Below, in pieces: positions 31,555-38,648 of a stretch of 46,163 nt of DNA; positions within the stretch are counted from its first letter, which is position 1, and every line of letters starts with the position of its first letter. The stretch is from the NCBI RefSeq assembly GCF_002483315.1, contig NZ_DLHR01000006.1, forward strand, positions 1 to 46,163, written 5' to 3'. The notes under the pieces are model-generated. The model did not search any database. It had not been told where the DNA came from and saw only the letters and a list, made by a program, of their open reading frames with translations. Source of the stretch: Flavobacterium sp. UBA7663 (GTDB taxonomy: Bacteria > Bacteroidota > Bacteroidia > Flavobacteriales > Flavobacteriaceae). Both the position numbers and the translations under genes were made by a program.

Positions 31555-32286
31555 TTAATACAACATTTTTACTTCTTTGACATCGAAAAAGGTTACCGAA
31601 TCATCTTCCAATAAAACTTCTAATTTACCTTCTTTTGTTACCTTTTGAATTTTTCCAACAAAACGATTTCCTGAAGCAGATTCGAAAGTTGAAACTACCT
31701 CTTTCTTAAACAAAATAGCATGATAAGCGTTCCAAAAATAATCTTCGTTAAGATTTTTCAGTTGATTTAAATTAAATTCTAATCGGTTTACGATAGAAAT
31801 TAAAAGTGCGTCTCTATCAAATAATTGGTTTTCCAATAAAAATAAAGACGACGCTTGTGGCAAATTTTCAAACTGAGATTGATTCACATTCAAACCAATC
31901 CCGATTATCGATTGCACTTCATTCTGATTTTTGAATGTATTTTCAATCAAAATGCCAGCAATTTTCTTATTCTCTGCCAAGATGTCATTAGGCCATTTGA
32001 TAGCAAAATTTAAATTACTAAAGGTTTTCAGTGCTTCAACCACACTTAAAGCCACAACAATATTCAAGGTAAATAAACTTGTAATCTCTTGTGTTTTTTG
32101 ATTATATAAAACACTAAAAGCTAGATTCTTACCCACTTCAGAAGTCCAACCCGAACCTCTTTGTCCTCTCCCTTGTGTTTGCGATTCGGTGCTAACAACT
32201 GTGAAATTTTCACAACTTTCTTGAGCCGCAAGTGCTTTCAAAAAACTATTAGTAGAATCTATGGCATCGAGTTTGATTATCTTCAT
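31555..32286 (-). CDS. birA: biotin--[acetyl-CoA-carboxylase] ligase, catalytic-only form
   Basis: Attaches biotin to the biotin carboxyl carrier protein of acetyl-CoA carboxylase. The 243-aa sequence starts directly with the catalytic domain (IDSTNSFLKALA) and lacks the N-terminal DNA-binding domain of E. coli BirA, so it cannot act as the biotin-operon repressor. The biotin/ATP loop is QGRGQRGSGWTSEVGKNLAF, followed by IKWPNDILAENKKIAGILIE with the catalytic Lys, and a C-terminal SH3-like domain (NRFVGKIQKVTKEGKLEVLL). It is divergent from rsfS. Confidence 0.95.
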   Translation of the reverse strand: MKIIKLDAIDSTNSFLKALAAQESCENFTVVSTESQTQGRGQRGSGWTSEVGKNLAFSVLYNQKTQEITSLFTLNIVVALSVVEALKTFSNLNFAIKWPNDILAENKKIAGILIENTFKNQNEVQSIIGIGLNVNQSQFENLPQASSLFLLENQLFDRDALLISIVNRLEFNLNQLKNLNEDYFWNAYHAILFKKEVVSTFESASGNRFVGKIQKVTKEGKLEVLLEDDSVTFFDVKEVKMLY

Positions 32287-32343
32287 AATACAATAACAAA
32301 ATTTAATCTTATGTTAAGGTTCAAAAATAATCACAAAAAATGA

Positions 32344-32351
32344 TACCTTTG
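32344..32351 (+). promoter_or_regulatory. -7 box for the rsfS operon
   Basis: TACCTTTG lies 20 bp before the rsfS ATG, giving a leader of about 15 nt. Confidence 0.55.
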
Positions 32352-32371
32352 CATAAATACAAAAATAATAA

Positions 32372-32743
32372 ATGGCGAAGAAGCAGATTAATAATGATGA
32401 TTTATTAGCAAACATCATCAAAGGGATTGAAGAAGTAAAAGGCGAAAATATTGATATTCTTGATTTAAGAGAAATTGACAACACCGTTTGTGATTACTTT
32501 ATTATTTGTAATGGAAATTCAAATACTCAAGTAAATGCAATTGTTGGTTCAGTACAAAAAATCGTTTCTAAAGAATTAAAAGATAAACCATGGCACGTTG
32601 AAGGTGCAGAAAATGGAGAATGGGTTTTAATGGACTACGTTAATATTGTAGTACATGTTTTTCAAAAACACATTCGTGAATACTACCGAATTGAGAGTTT
32701 ATGGGGTGATGCAAAAATCACAACCATTGAAACTAAATACTAA
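32372..32743 (+). CDS. rsfS: ribosomal silencing factor RsfS
   Basis: Binds ribosomal protein L14 (uL14) and blocks subunit joining, which slows translation in stationary phase. The 123-aa protein has the DUF143 core: VKGENIDILDLREIDNTVCD, then YFIICNGNSNTQVNAI, KPWHVEGAENGEWVLMDYVN and IVVHVFQKHIREYYRIESLW. Length is normal. It lies 8 bp before ftsH and starts the plus-strand cluster. Confidence 0.96.
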   Translation: MAKKQINNDDLLANIIKGIEEVKGENIDILDLREIDNTVCDYFIICNGNSNTQVNAIVGSVQKIVSKELKDKPWHVEGAENGEWVLMDYVNIVVHVFQKHIREYYRIESLWGDAKITTIETKY

Positions 32744-32751
32744 AATTTCTT

Positions 32752-34671
32752 ATGGCACAAAATAGTAATTCTAACTTTAAGTTTAGTCCATGGATGAGTA
32801 TTGGACTGGTTATTGTCATTTTCTTTACCATTAATTTATTTACTACTGGTTTTGATTTAAGCAATCCTGCGCCAACCACATTATCAAAATTTTATCAATA
32901 TTTAGATAAAAATCAGGTAGAAAAAGTAGTCTTTACAAATACAAAAGCAACAGTTTACTTGAAAAAAGCAGCTTTAACAGATAAAGCGCACGATAAAGTA
33001 AAAAATGATGTTTTAGGAAAACTAAATACGAAAGGACCTCACTATTTCACAGAAATTGGTGATTTAAAAACCTTTCAAGAAAATTTACAAAAAGCGTCAA
33101 GCGAAGGCAAACTTTCAGATTACGAGAAAGAGCCTGAAAGTATGTGGGGTGAAATCATCTCAATGCTTTTACCTATCCTACTTTTAGTTGGGCTTTGGAT
33201 CTTTATGATGCGAAGAATGTCAGGTGGTTCTGGTGGTGGTGGTGGACAAATCTTCAGCATTGGTAAATCGAAAGCTAAACTATTTGATGAAAAGAACGAT
33301 ACTCGTGTAACTTTTGAAAACGTTGCGGGATTAGAAGGTGCAAAAGAAGAAATTCAAGAAATTGTAGAATTCTTAAAAACACCTGAAAAATACACTTCAA
33401 TTGGTGGTAAAATTCCAAAAGGAGCTCTATTAGTTGGACCTCCAGGAACAGGAAAAACATTATTAGCTAAAGCCGTTGCAGGTGAAGCTAAAGTGCCTTT
33501 CTTCTCTTTATCAGGTTCTGATTTTGTAGAAATGTTTGTTGGAGTTGGAGCTTCTCGTGTTAGAGATTTGTTCAAACAAGCCAAAGAGAAATCACCATCT
33601 ATCATTTTCATTGATGAAATTGATGCTGTGGGTAGAGCTCGTGGAAAAAACAACATGACAGGTGCTAACGACGAAAGAGAAAATACATTAAATCAGTTAT
33701 TGACTGAAATGGATGGTTTTGGTACTAATTCAAATGTAATTGTATTAGCTGCTACTAACCGTGCTGATGTTTTAGACAAAGCTTTATTACGCGCTGGTCG
33801 TTTTGACAGACAAATTTATGTAGACTTACCAGACATTAGAGAACGTAAAGAAATTTTTGAAGTGCATTTAAAACCTTTGAAAAAATCAGAAGAATTAGAT
33901 ACCGAATTTTTAGCAAAACAAACACCAGGATTCTCTGGAGCTGATATTGCTAATGTTTGTAACGAAGCGGCTTTAATCGCTGCTCGTAAAGATAAAAAAG
34001 CGGTTGACAAACAAGATTTTTTAGATGCTGTTGATAGAATCATTGGTGGTTTAGAAAAGAAAAATAAAATTGTTACACCAGCTGAAAAACGTGCAATTGC
34101 CATTCACGAAGCAGGACACGCTACTGTTAGTTGGATGTTAGAACACGCAGCACCACTTGTAAAAGTAACGATTGTTCCTCGTGGACAAAGTTTAGGAGCG
34201 GCTTGGTATTTACCAGAAGAAAGACTGATTGTAAGACCTGACCAAATGCTAGACGAAATGTGTGCAACTATGGGCGGAAGGGCTGCTGAGAAAGTAATTT
34301 TCAATGAAATTTCAACAGGTGCTTTGAGCGATTTAGAGAAAGTAACGCGTCAAGCTAGAGCGATGGTAACCATTTATGGATTGAATGATAAGCTAGGAAA
34401 CATCACATATTACGATTCAACTGGGCAATCTGATTACAATTTTTCTAAACCGTATTCTGAAGAAACGGCAAAGGTTATTGATACTGAAATTTCTAAATTA
34501 ATTGAAGAGCAATATCAAAGAGCAATTCACATTTTAGAAACAAACAAAGAAAAGCTAACTCAATTAGCTGATATTCTGATAGAAAAAGAAGTGATTTTCA
34601 AAGATGATTTGGAAACTATTTTCGGAAAAAGACCTTTTGACAAAGAAGAAGAAATTCCTACTGCGGAATAA
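32752..34671 (+). CDS. ftsH: ATP-dependent zinc metalloprotease FtsH
   Basis: Membrane-anchored AAA+ protease for membrane-protein quality control and regulated turnover. The 639-aa protein has an N-terminal helix (about 13-31), a periplasmic segment, a second helix (about 136-152, MLLPILLLVGLWIFMM), a Gly-rich linker, Walker A GPPGTGKT at 229-236, Walker B IIFIDEIDAVG, and the second region of homology TNRADVLDKALLRAGRFDRQ. The zinc site is HEAGH at 452-456. A strong terminator follows the gene. Confidence 0.98.
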   Translation: MAQNSNSNFKFSPWMSIGLVIVIFFTINLFTTGFDLSNPAPTTLSKFYQYLDKNQVEKVVFTNTKATVYLKKAALTDKAHDKVKNDVLGKLNTKGPHYFTEIGDLKTFQENLQKASSEGKLSDYEKEPESMWGEIISMLLPILLLVGLWIFMMRRMSGGSGGGGGQIFSIGKSKAKLFDEKNDTRVTFENVAGLEGAKEEIQEIVEFLKTPEKYTSIGGKIPKGALLVGPPGTGKTLLAKAVAGEAKVPFFSLSGSDFVEMFVGVGASRVRDLFKQAKEKSPSIIFIDEIDAVGRARGKNNMTGANDERENTLNQLLTEMDGFGTNSNVIVLAATNRADVLDKALLRAGRFDRQIYVDLPDIRERKEIFEVHLKPLKKSEELDTEFLAKQTPGFSGADIANVCNEAALIAARKDKKAVDKQDFLDAVDRIIGGLEKKNKIVTPAEKRAIAIHEAGHATVSWMLEHAAPLVKVTIVPRGQSLGAAWYLPEERLIVRPDQMLDEMCATMGGRAAEKVIFNEISTGALSDLEKVTRQARAMVTIYGLNDKLGNITYYDSTGQSDYNFSKPYSEETAKVIDTEISKLIEEQYQRAIHILETNKEKLTQLADILIEKEVIFKDDLETIFGKRPFDKEEEIPTAE

Positions 34672-34698
34672 GGACTTATCAACAAAATAATATTAATA

Positions 34699-34738
34699 AA
34701 AAACTTAGTTCCTTAGGAAAAGAACTAAGTTTTTTTTT
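34699..34738 (+). terminator. terminator after ftsH
   Basis: AAAACTTAGTTC and GAACTAAGTTTT form a 12-bp stem, followed by a long T run. Confidence 0.9.
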
Positions 34739-34745
34739 ATCTTTG
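34738..34745 (+). promoter_or_regulatory. -7 box for the LUD-cdsA-psd operon
   Basis: TATCTTTG directly follows the ftsH terminator and lies 32 bp before the LUD gene ATG. It would start a new transcript. Confidence 0.5.
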
Positions 34746-34777
34746 ATTTTCACACAATAAAAAACGACTAAAGATAC

Positions 34778-35383
34778 ATGAGTCTTTTTAGAAAATTTTT
34801 TGGCACTTCGGGAGACGAAGACGAAAGCGACAAGAAACAAGAAGTTAAAAGTCCTTATGCGCCTGACACTACCTTGCCTATAGACGAACAATTTACTTTC
34901 AATTTTAAAGAAAATGGAGGTAAATTTATTTATTGTGAAAATTTAGATGAAATTGCCGAGAATTTTGAAAATATTTTAGAAGAAAACGATTGGTTTGAAA
35001 GTAACGCACAATGTTATGACAACAGATTACTTTATCTTCTTGACGACAATAAACTAACCTACAATAATACTACACCACCTGTGTTTTTTCTCTCTTCTTG
35101 CGAAAATTTAATTGCAGATGAAGGCTCTATCTTATTCTCATCTAATCAGTTTAAGCACTTCAAACCAAATGAACTGCCTACAAACATGATTATTTTCGCT
35201 ACCACAAGTCAAATTGTAAATAGCAAAAGTGATGGCTTAAGGCGAATTAAAAACACACACGAAAAAAATTACCCTTCTAATATTACCACCATAAAATATT
35301 TTGAAGAAGTAAAAGAACAGGATTTTCTTCACTATGGAAGTTGCCATAAAAATCTTTACCTACTTCTTTTAGAGGATTTATAA
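34778..35383 (+). CDS. LUD-domain protein (LutC/YkgG-like)
   Basis: A 201-aa protein starting MSLFRKFFGTSGDEDESDKK, an amphipathic and then acidic leader. The rest matches the LUD fold of LutC-like proteins: GGKFIYCENLDEIAENFENI, PVFFLSSCENLIADEGSILF and MIIFATTSQIVNSKSDGLRR. LutC takes part in L-lactate oxidation with LutA and LutB, but these partners are not nearby. In this neighbourhood of phospholipid genes the role is unclear. The stop codon overlaps the cdsA start (TAATG), so translation is coupled. Confidence 0.8.
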   Translation: MSLFRKFFGTSGDEDESDKKQEVKSPYAPDTTLPIDEQFTFNFKENGGKFIYCENLDEIAENFENILEENDWFESNAQCYDNRLLYLLDDNKLTYNNTTPPVFFLSSCENLIADEGSILFSSNQFKHFKPNELPTNMIIFATTSQIVNSKSDGLRRIKNTHEKNYPSNITTIKYFEEVKEQDFLHYGSCHKNLYLLLLEDL

Positions 35384-36189
35384 TGAATGAAACGCTAAAA
35401 AGAGCATTATCTGGAGCCGTTTATGTTGTTTTACTACTAGGCTGTATTTCTTATTCTAGAGAGGGTTTAGCCATTCTTTTTGGTGCTTTTTTGATTATTG
35501 GAGTCTACGAATTCTGCAAAATGTGTGGATTGAACCTCTATGTTAGCATTCCTGTTGCCGCTGCTTCCTATTATTTCTTATGGAATAAAAACTCCGATTT
35601 AAATTTAAATACAGCATTAACTGCTATAGCGGTTATAATTTCGGTTAAATTATTACTGTATCTTTTCAATACAAAAAAAACCAATTTTCAACTTTATACA
35701 CGCTACTTTTTACTGTTTGGATACGTAATTCTTCCTTTTATCTTGGCGAATTATGTTGCTATGGGAGTAAAAGGATACAATCCGAAAATTTTAATTTCAA
35801 TTATTGTTTTAATTTGGACCAACGATACTTTTGCTTATTTAGTTGGAAAAAACATCGGGAAAAATAAACTTTTTCCAAGTGTTTCTCCTAAAAAAACTAT
35901 TGAAGGTTTTGCTGGCGGTTTAGTATTTACCATCATTGGCGGTGCTTTATTGGCTAATTATTACATCATGGCTTCAACGCTATACATTTGGATTGTGATT
36001 GCAGCTATCGTGAGTGTTTTCAGTACGTTAGGCGATTTAATCGAATCAAAATTAAAACGTGTTGCCGGCATAAAAGATACCGGAAATATAATGCCTGGTC
36101 ACGGAGGTATTCTAGATCGACTAGATAGTATTATATTTGTAATTCCATTTATTAATTTATTTTATTTAATTTTATACTATGTTTCATAA
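35383..36189 (+). CDS. cdsA: phosphatidate cytidylyltransferase
   Basis: Makes CDP-diacylglycerol from phosphatidate and CTP in the inner membrane. The 268-aa protein has about eight transmembrane helices. It carries WTNDTFAYLVGKNIGKNKLF with SPKKTIEGFAGG, SVFSTLGDLIESKLKRVAGI and the family signature KDTGNIMPGHGGILDRLDSI. It overlaps the psd start by 11 bp. CdsA and Psd are successive enzymes of the phosphatidylethanolamine route; the intervening phosphatidylserine synthase is not in the window. Confidence 0.97.
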   Translation: MNETLKRALSGAVYVVLLLGCISYSREGLAILFGAFLIIGVYEFCKMCGLNLYVSIPVAAASYYFLWNKNSDLNLNTALTAIAVIISVKLLLYLFNTKKTNFQLYTRYFLLFGYVILPFILANYVAMGVKGYNPKILISIIVLIWTNDTFAYLVGKNIGKNKLFPSVSPKKTIEGFAGGLVFTIIGGALLANYYIMASTLYIWIVIAAIVSVFSTLGDLIESKLKRVAGIKDTGNIMPGHGGILDRLDSIIFVIPFINLFYLILYYVS

Positions 36190-36832
36190 AGAAGGTTCAA
36201 AAATCATTTTAATTACCCTGCTTTTAGTTGTGGGTATTATTTTCTTAACCGATGAATTTGTTGCTATAAATTGGTTACGAACTATTTTATACTTATTCGC
36301 ATTAGTAATTTTAGTTTTAGTTTTACAATTCTTTAGAAACCCAACTCGAGTTGCTGATAACAGCGACAATCATATTTTAGCACCAGTAGACGGAAAAGTA
36401 GTAGTTATTGAAGAAGTTTACGAACCTGAATATTTCAAAGACAAACGTTTGATGGTTTCTATCTTCATGTCGCCAATAAATGTGCACGTTACGCGTTATT
36501 GTGTAAACGGAATCGTAAAGTACAGCAAATATCACCCAGGAAAATATTTAGTAGCTTGGCATCCAAAAGCAAGTGAAGAAAACGAAAGAACCACTGTTGT
36601 TATCAACAATAGAGTGTATGGCGAAATCTTATACCGTCAAATTGCAGGTGCTTTGGCAAGACGTATTGTAAATTACGCTCAAGAAGGCATGCGAGTGGTT
36701 CAAGGTAAAGATGCAGGATTTATTAAATTTGGTTCAAGAGTAGATATTTATTTACCATTGGGAACTGAAGTTAATGTAAAATTAGGTGATAAAGCTATCG
36801 GAAACAAAACCGTTATTAGTAAAAAAGCATAA
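36179..36832 (+). CDS. psd: phosphatidylserine decarboxylase-family protein
   Basis: Decarboxylates phosphatidylserine to phosphatidylethanolamine at the membrane. The 217-aa short form has one or two N-terminal hydrophobic helices (about 9-48), then APVDGKVVVIEEVYE, VSIFMSPINVHVTRYCVNG and KYHPGKYLVAWHPKA. The self-cleavage motif is FGS in AGFIKFGSRVDIYLPLG, where the Ser becomes the pyruvoyl group. Starts within the last codons of cdsA. Confidence 0.96.
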   Translation: MFHKEGSKIILITLLLVVGIIFLTDEFVAINWLRTILYLFALVILVLVLQFFRNPTRVADNSDNHILAPVDGKVVVIEEVYEPEYFKDKRLMVSIFMSPINVHVTRYCVNGIVKYSKYHPGKYLVAWHPKASEENERTTVVINNRVYGEILYRQIAGALARRIVNYAQEGMRVVQGKDAGFIKFGSRVDIYLPLGTEVNVKLGDKAIGNKTVISKKA

Positions 36833-36835
36833 AGA

Positions 36836-37117
36836 ATGAGCGAAAAGGATATTAATACTTTATTTGACGAAGCATTTGCTAACGCACAGTTGATTCCGCA
36901 AGAATCTGTGCCACAGGATATGCAATTAATATTGTATGGTTTGTACAAACAAGCTACATCCGAAACCACAAACCCTTTATTATTTCAAAATCCTCAGGAT
37001 ATTAGAAATGCTTTCAAATTAAATGCTTGGATGCAAGTAAAACATCTGAAACCAGATGATGCCAAAGCAGAATACATCAATATCATCAATAAATTACTGA
37101 AAGAACGTAACTTATAA
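36836..37117 (+). CDS. acyl-CoA-binding protein
   Basis: A 93-aa cytosolic four-helix protein that binds long-chain acyl-CoA esters. The core YGLYKQATSETTNPLLFQNP followed by LNAWMQVKHLKPDDAKAEYI matches the ACBP signature, with Tyr and Lys of YKQAT in the ligand-binding positions. ACBPs are mostly eukaryotic but are known in some Bacteroidota. It starts 3 bp after psd, which ties it to phospholipid synthesis. Confidence 0.93.
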   Translation: MSEKDINTLFDEAFANAQLIPQESVPQDMQLILYGLYKQATSETTNPLLFQNPQDIRNAFKLNAWMQVKHLKPDDAKAEYINIINKLLKERNL

Positions 37118-37129
37118 TCTGCATTACAA

Positions 37130-37903
37130 ATGAAAAAGTCATTATTGATTTTGGCTTGTATATCATTTATGATGACGAGCTGTAAAAAGGAAAACGAATT
37201 AGAAGAAGTTAAAATTCCAGATCCAGAAGTTGAAACTAAAATTTCAGCATTAGGAAATCCAGCCGATGTTAAAGTTACTGAAGGTGGTATTTTTCAAATG
37301 CGTGGACTTAAATACGCTTACGACGATTTACAACCTCATATTGATGGTCGAACGATGGAAATTCATTATTCGAAACATCATTTAGGTTACGCTAACAAAC
37401 TAAACAAAGCCGTAATTGGTACTGATTTAGAATTAAAAACCGTAGAAGACATCTTAAAAAACTTAGATGTAAACAATAAAGAAATCCGAAATAACGCTGG
37501 TGGCTACTACAACCACAATTTATTTTTCGAAATTTTAAACCCAAAAGGTGGTGGCACTCCTACTGGCGCCCTTGCCGAAGCCATAACTGCCGAATTAGGT
37601 TCGTTTGACAACTTACAAAAACAACTTACAGAAGCCGCAGCAGGACAATTTGGAAGTGGCTGGGCTTGGCTAGTAGTTACAAGAGATGGAAAATTAGCTG
37701 TAACTAGCACCGCCAACCAAGACAACCCCTTAATGCCAAACGCCGAAGTAAGAGGTACGCCTATTTTAGCTATTGACGTTTGGGAACACGCCTACTACTT
37801 AAATTACCAAAACAAACGCAACGAATATTTAACCGCTATTTTCAATGTAATCGATTGGAATGTAGTGAATATTAAATACGAAACGGCGATTAGTAAGATA
37901 TAA
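37130..37903 (+). CDS. lipoprotein Fe/Mn superoxide dismutase
   Basis: Detoxifies superoxide. The 257-aa protein starts with a lipoprotein signal (MKKSLLILACISFMMTSCKK, lipid-anchored Cys18) and a linker to about residue 60, then a complete Fe/Mn SOD. Metal ligands are His in MEIHYSKHHLGY, His in GGYYNHNLFFEI, and Asp and His in IDVWEHAYYLNY. GSGWAWLVVTRDGKLAVTST and NQDNPLMP match the family; the metal cannot be told with confidence. It is extracytoplasmic, unlike typical cytosolic bacterial SODs. It follows the ACBP gene by 12 bp. Confidence 0.95.
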   Translation: MKKSLLILACISFMMTSCKKENELEEVKIPDPEVETKISALGNPADVKVTEGGIFQMRGLKYAYDDLQPHIDGRTMEIHYSKHHLGYANKLNKAVIGTDLELKTVEDILKNLDVNNKEIRNNAGGYYNHNLFFEILNPKGGGTPTGALAEAITAELGSFDNLQKQLTEAAAGQFGSGWAWLVVTRDGKLAVTSTANQDNPLMPNAEVRGTPILAIDVWEHAYYLNYQNKRNEYLTAIFNVIDWNVVNIKYETAISKI

Positions 37904-37952
37904 TTTAATTAATTAAACGCTAAAAATAGCACTAATATAACCAATTTTGGAT

Positions 37953-37995
37953 GTATATGCGAAAGTTTGTTTCGAATATATACTAATTATGTTAC
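37953..37995 (+). promoter_or_regulatory. structured leader element shared with 23500-23550 (copy 2)
   Basis: GTATAT (37953-37958) pairs with ATATAC (37978-37983), and C37960-G37961 pairs with C37973-G37974, leaving a G versus AAT internal loop. The 11-nt loop is AAAGTTTGTTT, and ACTAATT follows the stem. Compared with copy 1 the loop and trailing sequence are conserved, while the outer stem differs and still pairs. It lies immediately before the gene at 38000. Confidence 0.55.
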
Positions 37996-37999
37996 ATAT

Positions 38000-38512
38000 A
38001 TGAGAAACTTTGTCTTAGCCATATTATTCTCGATTTCTTCTAATTTACATTGTCAAATTATTGGAAGAATGACACTTCATAATGAAGGAGCTTGGTCAAT
38101 GATTTCAGTTAATGGTGAAACTCCATATAAAACGACCGATGGCGAAGGAAATTTTGAATTAAAACTTCCAAAAACTAAGAATGATATTTTCATCTTATCA
38201 TCATGGATTTCAATTGAAATAAAGAATGTACCAAACTCAAAAAAAGTAAATATTGGAGAAATAAGTTTGCCGTTGAGAAAATCTATTTCAGTGAAAGAAT
38301 ATGAAGATTTATCGAGCAAAGAAAAAGAGTTATGTATTCCAGTTCGACATTGGACAGAGCTTCTTGGTTACGAATTCAAGAATCAACTATCAGAATCATG
38401 TTTAACCTTTAAATGTGGACAAATAAAATATGAAATTTGTGAATTCAAATTCGACATTGAAAATCAAAAAGTTATTATTGATTGGAAAAAGGTTAAGGTC
38501 TGTGAAGAATAA
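38000..38512 (+). CDS. exported protein with carboxypeptidase-regulatory-like region
   Basis: A 170-aa protein with a signal peptide (MRNFVLAILFSISSNLHCQ, cleavage around residue 18). The mature N-terminus, IIGRMTLHNEGAWSMISVNG followed by KTTDGEGNFELKLPK, resembles the beta-sandwich carboxypeptidase D regulatory-like domain of outer-membrane proteins in Bacteroidota. The rest is unrecognised and has three Cys. The TTG at 37967 is rejected as a start because it lies in the structured element. It appears to be an accessory gene between the SOD gene and a REPIN-like repeat. Confidence 0.7.
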   Translation: MRNFVLAILFSISSNLHCQIIGRMTLHNEGAWSMISVNGETPYKTTDGEGNFELKLPKTKNDIFILSSWISIEIKNVPNSKKVNIGEISLPLRKSISVKEYEDLSSKEKELCIPVRHWTELLGYEFKNQLSESCLTFKCGQIKYEICEFKFDIENQKVIIDWKKVKVCEE

Positions 38513-38528
38513 ACGTTAAATAACTCAT

Positions 38529-38608
38529 GCTAGCGCGAGCGTCACACTCGTGAACACAAACTAAATTTATAAAATCACAATGGTCACGAGCATAATACTC
38601 GCACCAGC
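38529..38608. repeat. REPIN-like pair of inverted GC-rich palindromes
   Basis: A 27-nt unit at 38529-38555 (core CGCGAGCGTCACACTCGTG) and its imperfect inverted copy at 38582-38608 (core CACGAGCATAATACTCGC) are separated by 26 AT-rich bases. The two arms match at 19 of 27 positions, and seven of the eight differences are transitions. Each arm has a CGAG...CTCG internal stem. This is the layout of REP doublets (REPINs). No RAYT transposase is in the window. Confidence 0.75.
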
Positions 38609-38616
38609 CAATAAAA

Positions 38617-38644
38617 AAATCCCAATCTTTCGATTGGGATTTTC
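38617..38644 (-). terminator. terminator after carB
   Basis: AAATCCCAATC and GATTGGGATTT around TTTC. On the minus strand the A run at 38612-38618 gives the T tract. Confidence 0.85.
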
Positions 38645-38648
38645 TATA

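Noticed and set aside
33354..34304. Several minus-strand ORFs within ftsH
   Set aside because: Antisense reading of conserved AAA+ and protease motifs; composition and position are explained by ftsH.
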